Source: Saccharopolyspora gloriosae (GTDB lineage: Bacteria > Actinomycetota > Actinomycetes > Mycobacteriales > Pseudonocardiaceae). From it: DNA of 64,000 nt. Numbering within the stretch: the first letter of the stretch is position 1; every line of letters begins with the position of its first letter. Of the stretch, positions 36,953-44,708 are shown piece after piece. Under the pieces are notes generated by a model. The model searched no databases. It saw only the letters and a program-made list of their open reading frames with translations, and was not told the DNA's origin. Location: assembly GCF_014203325.1 (NCBI RefSeq), contig NZ_JACHIV010000001.1, forward strand, positions 5,147,501-5,211,500. The letters run 5' to 3'. A program made the position numbers and the translations under genes.

Positions 36953-37408
36953 GTGACATCTCCCGTTCTCCGGCGAGCCGCCGAATCCGACCTGGACGCC
37001 ATCGTCGACCTGCTCGCCGACGATCCCCTCGGACGCACCAGGGAACACCCCGGCGACCCCGCGTACGCCGCCGCGTTCGCCGCGATCGACGCCGACCCGA
37101 ACCAGCTGCTCGCCGTCGCCGACCTCGACGGAGCGATCGTGGGAACGCTGCAGCTGACCTTCATCCCGGGCCTGTCCCACGCGGGCGCCACCCGCGCGCA
37201 GCTCGAAGCGGTGCGGGTGCGGACGGACCGGCGCGGCGACGGGCTCGGCCGGGAACTGGTGACGTGGGCGATCGAGCAGGCCCGGCGGCGGGGCGCGGCG
37301 ATGGTGCAGCTGACCAGCAACGTCTCCCGCGAGCGAGCGCACCGGTTCTACGAACGGCTCGGTTTCGAGCACACCCACGTCGGCATGAAGCTCGACCTGC
37401 GCGCCTGA
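36953..37408 (+). CDS. GNAT family N-acetyltransferase
   Basis: This 151-residue enzyme of the GNAT fold transfers an acetyl group from acetyl-CoA to an amine substrate that cannot be predicted. The CoA-binding motif is RTDRRGDGLGRELV (R-x-x-G-x-G type). The end NVSRERAHRFYERLGFEHTHVGMKL is typical of small-molecule or peptide acetyltransferases. It starts at GTG 36953 and is transcribed alone, convergent with coaD, with a nested palindrome between the two stops. Confidence 0.88.
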   Translation: MTSPVLRRAAESDLDAIVDLLADDPLGRTREHPGDPAYAAAFAAIDADPNQLLAVADLDGAIVGTLQLTFIPGLSHAGATRAQLEAVRVRTDRRGDGLGRELVTWAIEQARRRGAAMVQLTSNVSRERAHRFYERLGFEHTHVGMKLDLRA

Positions 37409-37474
37409 GCCGAGCTCACCACCCGCCTTTGAGCTCGTCTTCCCAGCTGAGCGGGATTGTTCGTCATTTTCTTG

Positions 37475-37493
37475 TCAGCGGCGAAGCCGCTGA
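37475..37493. repeat. Mini-hairpin with GCGAAGC loop before palindrome copy 3
   Basis: TCAGCGGC-gaa-GCCGCTGA is a perfect 8-base-pair hairpin whose tip is GCGAAGC, like the array before copy 1. It lies about 40 bases before the nested palindrome, so the loop sequence and palindrome appear to belong to one composite element. Confidence 0.7.
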
Positions 37494-37531
37494 GCAGTGA
37501 CCAGCTTGAGCAAGGTGACCACCGGCGGGTT

Positions 37532-37616
37532 CTCAGCGGTTTCCTCGCGAGGACAGCTTTTTCCCTCGTGGCGGAGCCACTTGGGAAAAAGATCCCGCAG
37601 CGAGGAAACCGCTGAG
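37532..37616. repeat. Dispersed nested palindrome, copy 3 (full length, perfect arms)
   Basis: The outer arms CTCAGCGGTTTCCTCGC (37532-37548) and GCGAGGAAACCGCTGAG (37600-37616) pair perfectly over 17 bases. The inner hairpin (CTTTTTCCC against GGGAAAAAG, tip GTGGC-gga-GCCAC) is the same as in copy 1. It lies between the convergent stops of the acetyltransferase and coaD and may also act as a bidirectional terminator. Confidence 0.85.
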
Positions 37617-37666
37617 GTTCCGCTGAGCGACCCCGCCACGCAAGTCAAGATCAAAGAGCAGGGCGA

Positions 37667-38161
37667 TCAAGAGCCTTCGGCGTTGCGTTCCTGGACGCGC
37701 TGCACCAACCGCTGCTCGATCTTCGGCGGCACCAGGCTGGCCACGTCACCACCGTAGGTGGCGACCTCCTTGACCAGGGAGCTCGCCAGGAAGCTGTAGA
37801 GCGGGTTGGTCGACATGAACAGCGTTTCGACCCCGGACAGGCGCTGGTTCATCTGCGCCATCTGGAGCTCGTAGTCGAAGTCGCTGACCGCGCGCAGGCC
37901 CTTGACGATCGCGGCGATCCCGTTGGTCTGGCAGTAGTCCACCAGCAGGCCGTGCCAGGAGTCGATGCGCACGTTCGGCCACGGCGCGGTGACCTCGCGC
38001 AGCATCTCCAGCCGCTCGTCGACGGAGAATAGGCTGCGCTTGCTCTTGTTCACCAGGACCGCGACGACCACCTCGTCGAACAGGCCCGCGGCCCGCTCGA
38101 TGATGTCGAGATGACCGTTGGTGGCCGGGTCGTAGGAGCCTGGGCACACGGCACGCCTCAT
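37667..38161 (-). CDS. coaD: Phosphopantetheine adenylyltransferase
   Basis: This 164-residue enzyme of coenzyme A synthesis makes dephospho-CoA from phosphopantetheine and ATP. It has the nucleotidyltransferase T/HxGH-type motif in [14 protein letters not shown], the Lys-containing [18 protein letters not shown] region, [19 protein letters not shown] and [11 protein letters not shown]. The start MRRAVCPG at 38161 is standard for actinobacteria; six upstream residues are excluded. In M. tuberculosis coaD is adjacent to rsmD, whereas here about 12 kb separate them. Confidence 0.96.
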   Translation of the reverse strand: MRRAVCPGSYDPATNGHLDIIERAAGLFDEVVVAVLVNKSKRSLFSVDERLEMLREVTAPWPNVRIDSWHGLLVDYCQTNGIAAIVKGLRAVSDFDYELQMAQMNQRLSGVETLFMSTNPLYSFLASSLVKEVATYGGDVASLVPPKIEQRLVQRVQERNAEGS

Positions 38162-38234
38162 GAGGCGGGACGTTAGCACCGGCGGCCCCCGCCCTCAGGC
38201 CGGACGTGGCGGGGGTCACCGCGGCCTCGACCGG

Positions 38235-38852
38235 TCAGATCCACCCCTCGTCCCACGCCTTCTTCGCCGCTTCGACCCGGGTCACCGCGTGCAGTTTGGT
38301 CATCGCGGAAGACAGGTAGTTGCGCACGGTCCCCGGCGCGAGGTGGACGCGTTCCGCGATCACGTTCACGGTGGCGCCGTCCAAGGCCTCTCGCAGCGCT
38401 TCCAACTCCCTGGCGGTCAGCGGGCAGTCGCCTTCGGTCAGCGCGGCGCTGGCGATGCGCGAGTCGACGTAGCGACCGCCCTGGTTGACGGTCCGGATGA
38501 TCCGCGGGAGTTCCTCGCTGGAGGTCGTCTTGGTCACGAACGCCGCCGCTCCCGAGGCGAGCGCGCGGCGCAGCGCGGCCGGCCGGGCGTGCCGGGTCAG
38601 CAGCACGATCTTCACCAGCGGTACTTCCCGCAGGATCTCGGCCGTGGCCGACAACCCGTCCAGCACCGGCATGTCCAGGTCGAGGATGGCGACGTCCGGC
38701 TGGTGCTCGCGCACCGCTTCGATCGACTCGGCCCCCGTGCACGCCTGGGCCACCACTTCCAGGTCGTCCTCGAGCGACAGCAGCAGCGAGAGGGAGTCCA
38801 GCAGCAGGTTCTCGTCGTCGGCGAGCACCACTCGAATGTTCGCCCCGCTCAT
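38235..38852 (-). CDS. LuxR/NarL-type response regulator
   Basis: This 205-residue regulator has a receiver domain with LADDENLLLDSL and the likely phospho-acceptor Asp58 in AILDLDMPVLDG, and a C-terminal LuxR helix-turn-helix (about 142-205: LTARELEALREALDGATVNVIAERVHLAPGTVRNYLSS). It is coupled to the upstream kinase by an ATGA overlap. It is the last gene of a leftward string starting in the RiPP cluster, so it may regulate that cluster. A separate regulon is equally possible. Confidence 0.9.
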   Translation of the reverse strand: MSGANIRVVLADDENLLLDSLSLLLSLEDDLEVVAQACTGAESIEAVREHQPDVAILDLDMPVLDGLSATAEILREVPLVKIVLLTRHARPAALRRALASGAAAFVTKTTSSEELPRIIRTVNQGGRYVDSRIASAALTEGDCPLTARELEALREALDGATVNVIAERVHLAPGTVRNYLSSAMTKLHAVTRVEAAKKAWDEGWI

Positions 38853-40057
38853 CGGCGCCCCTCACCGCAGTTCGCCGTCGCGCCCGCCGGGATCATTCCC
38901 GACAGCTCGTGCTCCCGGCCATTCCTACATCGATGCCGCACAGTTCCTCCCAGTTCCGCGAACCTGTCCTGCAATCCCGCGATCCCGCGATCCGGGCCGG
39001 CACCTTCGACTCCACCTGAAACCCCATCGTTCAGAATGGTGACCCGATAGTCGGGTTGCGCCGAAATGGTGACCGAACAGCTCGAACCGCGCGAATGCCG
39101 GATTATGTTCGTCACGCCCTCGCGTATCAGCAATCCGAACATCGGCGCGATCGACTCCGGTATGTCCTCGGCCGAACCGTCGATGCGCGTGCCGACTCCC
39201 GCAGATTCCAGAATGCGTACCGCGTTGGCCAGTTCCTCCGCGAGGTGAACCGCTCGATAATCGTGCACTACGGCGTGCATCTCATCCAGCGCGGCAGTGG
39301 CGAGAGATTGCAGCCGCCGCGCCCGCTCGACCGCCGCGTCGGGGTCCTTGGCCAGCAGCTTCGGGAGGAGTCCGGCCTCCAGCGCGATCACCTGCAGGTG
39401 CTGGCCCTGGATGTCGTGGAGGTCCCCGGCGAAGCGCAGCCGTTCACGCGCCACCGCGAGATCGGCGGAGACCGCCCGCAGCTGGTCCAGCGTGAGCACC
39501 AGCCTGCTCACCCAGTTCTGGCAGAGCACCGCGGTGGTCAGTCCTGCGCAGATGCCCGCGCCCATCCCGGCCACCGCGATCGACCGCCCGCTGCCGGCGC
39601 CCGCCGCCACGCCCACCAGGACGACCAGGGAGCACCCGGCGGCGATCCGCACCACGGCGGCGCGCCAGGACTGCTCCGATTCGACCCAGGTGATGATGCC
39701 GACGGCGATCGGCAAGGCGCTGATCCACGCCGATTCGGCGACCGGCCCGTCGAACGCCCAGAAGATCAGTGCCGCGACCGTACCGATCACCCGGATGTGC
39801 GCACGTCGCGGATGCTTTCCCGGGAACAAAGAACGCCCCAACAACCACAGCGAACATCCGGTGGACACCACCAGGAGGAGGGTTTTGGCGGTATCTCCCC
39901 CACTCCATTGCCGCTCGCCGAGAAGTTGTTGCAGCGGCAGAAATCCCGCGATGAGCGCCAGCGCTGATTGAGTCAGAGCAGCATAGCCCTCGATCCAGCG
40001 CAAGGTGCTCCGATCCACCGGATGCGGCGGATCGAGCGGGGTCCGAAATTCTGCCAC
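38849..40057 (-). CDS. Sensor histidine kinase, DesK/NarX-like
   Basis: This 402-residue membrane kinase has several hydrophobic helices in the first 170 residues. A HisKA_3 dimerisation region with RLRFAGDLHDIQGQHLQVIALE (phospho-acceptor His in the DLHD box) and an ATPase-like domain with NIIRHSRGSSCSV follow. In the ATPase part the usual glycine-rich G boxes are reduced (LNDGVSGGVEGAG, then GIAGLQDRFAELGG), as is common in this kinase family. It is co-translated with the LuxR-type regulator. It begins 144 bases after the RiPP protease gene in the same direction. Confidence 0.88.
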   Translation of the reverse strand: MAEFRTPLDPPHPVDRSTLRWIEGYAALTQSALALIAGFLPLQQLLGERQWSGGDTAKTLLLVVSTGCSLWLLGRSLFPGKHPRRAHIRVIGTVAALIFWAFDGPVAESAWISALPIAVGIITWVESEQSWRAAVVRIAAGCSLVVLVGVAAGAGSGRSIAVAGMGAGICAGLTTAVLCQNWVSRLVLTLDQLRAVSADLAVARERLRFAGDLHDIQGQHLQVIALEAGLLPKLLAKDPDAAVERARRLQSLATAALDEMHAVVHDYRAVHLAEELANAVRILESAGVGTRIDGSAEDIPESIAPMFGLLIREGVTNIIRHSRGSSCSVTISAQPDYRVTILNDGVSGGVEGAGPDRGIAGLQDRFAELGGTVRHRCRNGREHELSGMIPAGATANCGEGRR

Positions 40058-40201
40058 TGACCGAGACTAGCACGGACATACCGGAAAAGTTGCGCTTTTC
40101 GCAATGTCGAAACCATGCACCGATACCACCGCCGAAAACGTTTCGCCCTTATCCGATCCGCACTCCGAACGCCACCCCGGAAAGAGACTTCTCGTCCCTG
40201 A

Positions 40202-42193
40202 TCAGCCGTCCCCGATCCGCAACCCCGTCTTCTCCGCGAGGAAGACCAGATCCACGCTCGCCGCCCGGACCAGATCCGCCACCGGAGTGCTCTCGTGGCC
40301 CGCTGCGGAGTCGTGCACCAGCATCGTCCGCGTTCCAGGAGAAGCCTCCTGCAACCGCGCGCACATCTTCCGGGCGTGACACGCGTCGACCCGGACGTCA
40401 CCGGCCGAGGCCAGCAGCAGCACGTCCGGGTACCGGCACCCGTCCTCGACCCGGTGGTACGGCGAGTAGGCGGCGAGCCAGCCGAGCTCTTCGGCGACCT
40501 CGGGCGAGCCGTATTCGTCGGTCCACAGCGCAGCGGCACCGAACCGGTCGTAGCGCACCATGTCGCACAGCGGGGACCAGCAGCTGGCCGCGGCGAACAG
40601 GTCCGGGCGTCGAGTGACGGCCGCCGCGACGGTCAGGCCGCCGTTGGAGGTCCCGGTAGCGGCGAGCCGGGACGGCGTGGTCCAGCCTTCTCCGATCAAG
40701 TGCTCGGCCGCGGCCTCGAAGTCGTCGAAGGTGCGCCGCTTGTGCTCACGGCGCCCGTCGTCGTGCCACCGGGCGCCCAGCTCCGCGCCGCCGCGCGCCA
40801 AGACCTTCGCCCAGATCCCCCCGGCCCGCACCCATTCCAACGCGGCGGCGGAATAGGACGGCACCTGGTTCACGCCGAATCCGCCGTATCCGGTCAGCAA
40901 CGCGGGTTTCGGCCCGCCGGAGGTGTCTCCCAGCACGAACATGGGCACCGCGGTCCCGTCCGCAGAGCGCACGTGGACCTGCCGCACCGTCGGTTCCGCG
41001 CGATCCTGCGCCTCCCCCGCAGCCGGGTGGGCCCCGGTCGCGAGGTCGGCGACCCGCACCGACGGCGGGGTGCTGAAGCTCGTCCAGGTGAACGCCAGCA
41101 CGTCAGGCCGCTCCGGCACCGACGCCAGTTCGGTGACGGTCCCGACGCCCGGCAGTGCCACCTCCACCGGTTCGCCCGTCCCGTCCGCGGGGTGCACGCG
41201 CAGTTCGGACCGCGCGCGGTCCTGCGCCAGCACCGCCAAGCGCGGGGCATCTCCCGGCAGGAAGCAGAAGTGCCGCAACGCCTTCCCCGGATGCTCGGGG
41301 ACGACCACGTCCCAGTTCTCCCGCGCCGGGCTCGCCGGGTCCACCCGCACGATCCGACCGAACGGAGCGTCCACAGTGGTCATGATGTACAGGTGGCCGT
41401 CCGCCTCAACCCGGCCCCGGTAGCGCCCGGAAGCCGTCTCGTCGGAGACGAGAACCGCCGCACTCGACGCCACGAGGTCGACCAGCCACATCGATTGCGC
41501 CGAACCAGGTCCGTCGCCGACGTGCACCACGAGCCGGTCGCTGCCCGGCGCGAGTTGCAGGTCGAACACTGCGGTGGCCCACTCGCCCGCATCCAGCAGG
41601 AGGACGTCTTCGTTCGCGGGCGCGCCCACCCGGTGCCGATGCACCGCACGCCGGCAACGCTCGCCGGACTCGGCGGAGACCACGTAGGCGAACTCCTCGC
41701 CGCCGGGCAGCCACACCGCGGATCCCGGGTGCACCCGCTGGACGGGGCCGTCCAGCAGGGCGCCGGTCGCCACGTCGACCACGTCCAGCACCGTCCGCTC
41801 CTCGCCCGGATTCGAGGTGCACACCGCGATCCGGGTGCCCTCGTGGCTCACGTTCCACGCACCGAGCAGCGCGTCCGGCCGCCCGGCGCCCGCACCCGAC
41901 CACACCACCCGCGCGCGGCCGTCCTCGATCACCTTCAGCACCGGGTCGGCGCCGTCGGCCGCGGCGATGAACTTCCGCGCTCCTCGCAGCACCGGGATTC
42001 GCTGCGCGCCGGTGCCGAGCGACGCCTGCAGCCGCCTCCGCACCGCGTCGATCCGATCTCGGCGGGCGTCGGTCCAGCCCGTCAGGTGCCGCCGCTGCTC
42101 GTCCAGCCACCGAGTGGTGCGCTCGTCACCGAGGTCCTCCAGCCACCGGTGCCGGTCTTCGACGTCGACGAGAGCTCCAGGGTCACGCGGCAT
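40202..42193 (-). CDS. Prolyl oligopeptidase family serine protease, candidate leader peptidase of the RiPP cluster
   Basis: This 663-residue cytosolic S9 peptidase has an N-terminal beta-propeller (about 60-400) and a C-terminal alpha/beta-hydrolase domain. The catalytic triad is visible: Ser516 in GTSNGG, Asp599 with Arg601 in AGDVRVD, and His633 in AAGHES. POP-type proteases such as FlaP remove leaders in class III lanthipeptide clusters. Its ATG lies 11 bases inside the decarboxylase gene, so it is the last member of the coupled precursor operon and probably trims the leader. A general peptidase role cannot be excluded. Confidence 0.88.
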   Translation of the reverse strand: MPRDPGALVDVEDRHRWLEDLGDERTTRWLDEQRRHLTGWTDARRDRIDAVRRRLQASLGTGAQRIPVLRGARKFIAAADGADPVLKVIEDGRARVVWSGAGAGRPDALLGAWNVSHEGTRIAVCTSNPGEERTVLDVVDVATGALLDGPVQRVHPGSAVWLPGGEEFAYVVSAESGERCRRAVHRHRVGAPANEDVLLLDAGEWATAVFDLQLAPGSDRLVVHVGDGPGSAQSMWLVDLVASSAAVLVSDETASGRYRGRVEADGHLYIMTTVDAPFGRIVRVDPASPARENWDVVVPEHPGKALRHFCFLPGDAPRLAVLAQDRARSELRVHPADGTGEPVEVALPGVGTVTELASVPERPDVLAFTWTSFSTPPSVRVADLATGAHPAAGEAQDRAEPTVRQVHVRSADGTAVPMFVLGDTSGGPKPALLTGYGGFGVNQVPSYSAAALEWVRAGGIWAKVLARGGAELGARWHDDGRREHKRRTFDDFEAAAEHLIGEGWTTPSRLAATGTSNGGLTVAAAVTRRPDLFAAASCWSPLCDMVRYDRFGAAALWTDEYGSPEVAEELGWLAAYSPYHRVEDGCRYPDVLLLASAGDVRVDACHARKMCARLQEASPGTRTMLVHDSAAGHESTPVADLVRAASVDLVFLAEKTGLRIGDG

Positions 42194-42770
42194 TCGAGCG
42201 CACCGCCTTCGCCACGACGTCGAGCACGGCGGGCAGATCAGGCATCATCCCCGGCTCGGCCGCGCCGTTGAACGCCGCTCGGCCGGTGGTGGTCGGTACC
42301 AACGCGCGACCGTCGCCCGCCAGCAGCGCCAGGTTCCGCTCGGTCGCCGGTGCGCTCAGCAGGCGCCGCCCCAACGCAGGCGCCAGCACTACCGGTGCCT
42401 CGGTGAACGCGACGGTGGCGCTCGCGACGTCGTCGCTGAAGCCGTGCGCGCACTTCGCGAGGAAGTTGTTCGTCGCCGGTGCCGCCAGCACCAGGTCCGC
42501 CCACTCCGCCGCCCACCGGTGGACGACCTCGCCGGTTCCGGCATCCCAACCGGGGCCGATGACGGGGCGCCCGCACGCCGCGGCCAGCGCGGCCGGCCGC
42601 ACCAGCTCCGCCGCGGTCCGGGTCACGCACCCAGTGATGTTCCAGCCGTAGCGGTCCCGCAGGACCATCACCCAGGCCGGGAGCACCGACACCATGATCG
42701 AACCGGTTCCGATGAGCAGCAGGTTTCCGCGGGGGAGTTCGATTTCGGGAAACGTCGCGGTCACGTCCAC
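42183..42770 (-). CDS. Flavoprotein cysteine decarboxylase (HFCD family, LanD/TvaF-like)
   Basis: This 195-residue flavin enzyme is of the homo-oligomeric Cys decarboxylase family. The flavin-binding and catalytic landmarks are present: GTGSIMVSVLPAWV near the N-terminus, His84 in EVVHRWAAEWADLVLAAPA, and PATNNFLAKCAHG, which matches the PASANT motif. It should oxidatively decarboxylate the precursor's C-terminal cysteine to an ene-thiol, which then forms an aminovinyl-cysteine (avionin) ring with a dehydrated Thr/Ser. The precursor does end in Cys. Its start overlaps the unknown gene upstream by 10 bases. Confidence 0.88.
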   Translation of the reverse strand: MDVTATFPEIELPRGNLLLIGTGSIMVSVLPAWVMVLRDRYGWNITGCVTRTAAELVRPAALAAACGRPVIGPGWDAGTGEVVHRWAAEWADLVLAAPATNNFLAKCAHGFSDDVASATVAFTEAPVVLAPALGRRLLSAPATERNLALLAGDGRALVPTTTGRAAFNGAAEPGMMPDLPAVLDVVAKAVRSNAA

Positions 42771-43408
42771 CTCCGCTGTCCGCCGTCGAGCAACGCCGCC
42801 GCCGTGGACAGGTGCGCTGCCATCCGCACCGGTTCGACTCCCCCGCGTACAGCGGCCCGCACGCGATCCAGCAGGTGGTAAGCGACCACCGGCGGGCGCA
42901 CCGGCGTACCTCGGGCCAGCCGGTCCGTCAGCTCGCGCAACGCGGGTGCGGCGACCTTGCTCCCAGCGGTGAAAGCGGTGGACAGCAGCAACGCGTCGGC
43001 GACGAGGCGGTGGGCGACGGCGTCCTGCTGCCAGCGCGGTCCGGGCCGCTGCACCTGCACGACGACGCCTTCAGCCGAACCGAGCACGAAGATCGAGGTG
43101 AAACCCACGGCTGCGGCGGGAACCGGCCCGGTGTCGTCCGCTTCGACCGCGACCGCCGCGTCCGGGACGACTTCGCGCACGGACTCCTCGGCGAGGAATC
43201 GGCGTGCCCGCTCCACGAGTTCGTCCGGCGGCCGATCGAGCCGGGCGTGCTCGCCGGGGCCGCGCGCGATCGACGGAGCCGCGGACACCAGCAGCTCGAC
43301 GACGCCGGGATCGGGCGGATGCTCGGTCGACAACTCCGCCAGCAGCGACCTCGCATGCTCCGGGGGGTGCGGCGCGTCGGTGAAGCGCACCGCGGCGGGC
43401 GACGTCAT
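42761..43408 (-). CDS. RiPP cluster protein of unknown family
   Basis: This 215-residue soluble protein is not recognised with confidence. It starts at ATG 43408, overlapping the HopA1-like gene's stop as ATGA, and overlaps the decarboxylase start by 10 bases. It is therefore an obligate member of the modification set. It has a mixed alpha/beta N-terminal half with FTSIFVLGSAEGVVVQVQRPGPRW and a helical C-terminal half. Class V lanthipeptide and thioamitide clusters contain a third conserved small protein beside the kinase and HopA1-like proteins; by position this could be its equivalent. That is inference. Confidence 0.75.
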   Translation of the reverse strand: MTSPAAVRFTDAPHPPEHARSLLAELSTEHPPDPGVVELLVSAAPSIARGPGEHARLDRPPDELVERARRFLAEESVREVVPDAAVAVEADDTGPVPAAAVGFTSIFVLGSAEGVVVQVQRPGPRWQQDAVAHRLVADALLLSTAFTAGSKVAAPALRELTDRLARGTPVRPPVVAYHLLDRVRAAVRGGVEPVRMAAHLSTAAALLDGGQRRWT

Positions 43409-44301
43409 GCGGGTTCCTCCAGAACGTGCGGGCGTAGCTGTTCGACGAGCCGTTCGGCGCGCACCGGTCGCCCCTCTCGGCCTGCCTCGACCAGGAACGT
43501 GGCGAACAGGTGGGCCACCTCGACCCCGAAGCTGTGCTCCCCGCCGGCGAGCGCGCCGTGGGCGCTCGCGATGCCGGTGCCGCAGCGGAACGCGAAGCCC
43601 GGCACGGGGTCGGCCAGCGCGGGACGCGCCCGCATCAACGCCGCCAGCACATCGGCACGCCGCGCCGCGGCCAGGTAGATCACCACGTTGTCCGGGCGGT
43701 CGCCCGCCCCGGTCGAGGTGCAGAACTTCGCGCGCCACCGGACTTCGCGCAGCGCGTCGAGGGCCTCGAGCACCTCGGCGCACCCGTCTCCGACGTCTGC
43801 CAGGTGCAAGTAGATCCGGTTCTCCAGCCGGGCGGGCGCTCCCCAGGCGCTCACCACTCCGAACCATCCGACCAGCGGGGCCCGCTGCGATCGGGGCAGT
43901 GCGACGGTCAGCGTTCCCGGCTCCGGACCAGGGGTCGCGCTCGATACCGGGACCAGCAGTCGCACCCCGTGCCGTCGAATCTGCCGGTTTCCGCCCTGCG
44001 GCGGTCCGATCGGGTGCCATCCGGTGCTCGGATACGACCCGTCCACCGCGGCGACGAGTCGTCCGAGGACGCGTTCGTCGGCAGTGGTGGTCTCCGGAGC
44101 GTTCCCGGTCAGGTGGACGTCGTGGTAGAGCCAGCTCCGGACCACCGCGACCGAAGTGCCGTCCGCAGCGTTCACGACGGCGCCGTCGGATTCGCGCCGC
44201 AGCCCTGCGGCCCCGGTCCGGGACACGTGAGCGCGGACCTGCTCGGCCCACCGCCGGACCTCGTCGTTCAAGGCCGAGCCGACCTCGTCGGTGCGCATCA
44301 C
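43405..44301 (-). CDS. HopA1-like protein, candidate dehydration lyase or cyclase partner
   Basis: This 298-residue protein resembles the HopA1 effector family. The diagnostic region is RIYLHLADVGDGCAEVLEAL, then WRAKFCTSTGAGDRPDNVVIYLAA, and near the end PGFAFRCGTGIASAHGALA with HSFGVEVAHLFATFLVEAG. HopA1-like proteins (LanX/TvaD types) act with an APH-fold kinase in class V lanthipeptide and thioamitide pathways to turn Ser/Thr into dehydroamino acids and to close rings. The GTG at 44301 lies 8 bases after AAGGAG, giving this start its own strong site downstream of the hairpin. Confidence 0.82.
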   Translation of the reverse strand: MMRTDEVGSALNDEVRRWAEQVRAHVSRTGAAGLRRESDGAVVNAADGTSVAVVRSWLYHDVHLTGNAPETTTADERVLGRLVAAVDGSYPSTGWHPIGPPQGGNRQIRRHGVRLLVPVSSATPGPEPGTLTVALPRSQRAPLVGWFGVVSAWGAPARLENRIYLHLADVGDGCAEVLEALDALREVRWRAKFCTSTGAGDRPDNVVIYLAAARRADVLAALMRARPALADPVPGFAFRCGTGIASAHGALAGGEHSFGVEVAHLFATFLVEAGREGRPVRAERLVEQLRPHVLEEPA

Positions 44302-44346
44302 CGCTGGCGCTCCTTAGTCTCCAGCCCCGGACTCGCGTGGGGAGTG

Positions 44347-44386
44347 CTGTCTCGCACCCGCCCGCGCGGGGGCGGGTGCGAGACAG
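44347..44386 (-). terminator. Attenuator hairpin between RiPP precursor and modification genes
   Basis: CTGTCTCGCACCCGCCC (44347-44363) and GGGCGGGTGCGAGACAG (44370-44386) form a perfect 17-base-pair stem with a 6-base loop. It begins 8 bases after the precursor stop and ends before the HopA1-like gene. Such hairpins let the abundant precursor mRNA end or be stabilised, while a minority of transcripts read through to the enzymes. Confidence 0.8.
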
Positions 44387-44393
44387 CGCGGCA

Positions 44394-44546
44394 TCAGCAG
44401 CCGCCGGCGACCGTGATCACGCAGGGCGCCGAGGTGGGGGTGTCCGCGTTCTCCACCGACACCGAGTGCTCGGTGGCGCTCAGCGCCGCCGCGTCGGTGC
44501 TGACGGCCTCGAAAACGTCGCCGAAGATTGCCTCAGAAGCATTCAT
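44394..44546 (-). CDS. RiPP precursor peptide (class V lanthipeptide/avionin type)
   Basis: The gene encodes a 50-residue peptide from ATG 44546; an in-frame ATG at 44561 would add five residues. The leader begins MNASEAIFGDVFEAV and is acidic and helical. The C-terminal part reads DTPTSAPC, then VITVAGGC, with two Cys, a Ser and three Thr available. The last six residues, TVAGGC, have the same Thr-to-Cys spacing as the TVAFHC ring of thioviridamide. SAPC recalls the SSAPC start of cacaoidin. Predicted: avionin closure between that Thr and the decarboxylated last Cys, plus one possible lanthionine at the SAPC Cys. The exact leader cut is unknown. Confidence 0.85.
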   Translation of the reverse strand: MNASEAIFGDVFEAVSTDAAALSATEHSVSVENADTPTSAPCVITVAGGC

Positions 44547-44708
44547 GACGTACCATCCCATCTGTACGGATCTTATTTGTTTCACTGCACTGCTTCGGTC
44601 GACTTTGCCGAGTCGGCCGAAGCCCTCAGCGGCGTTCTGGACGCGCTGAAGTGAATAGCGTTCCCAAGACGCGCACAAAATGGGCGCATCCGATCAGAAC
44701 GCAAGATC

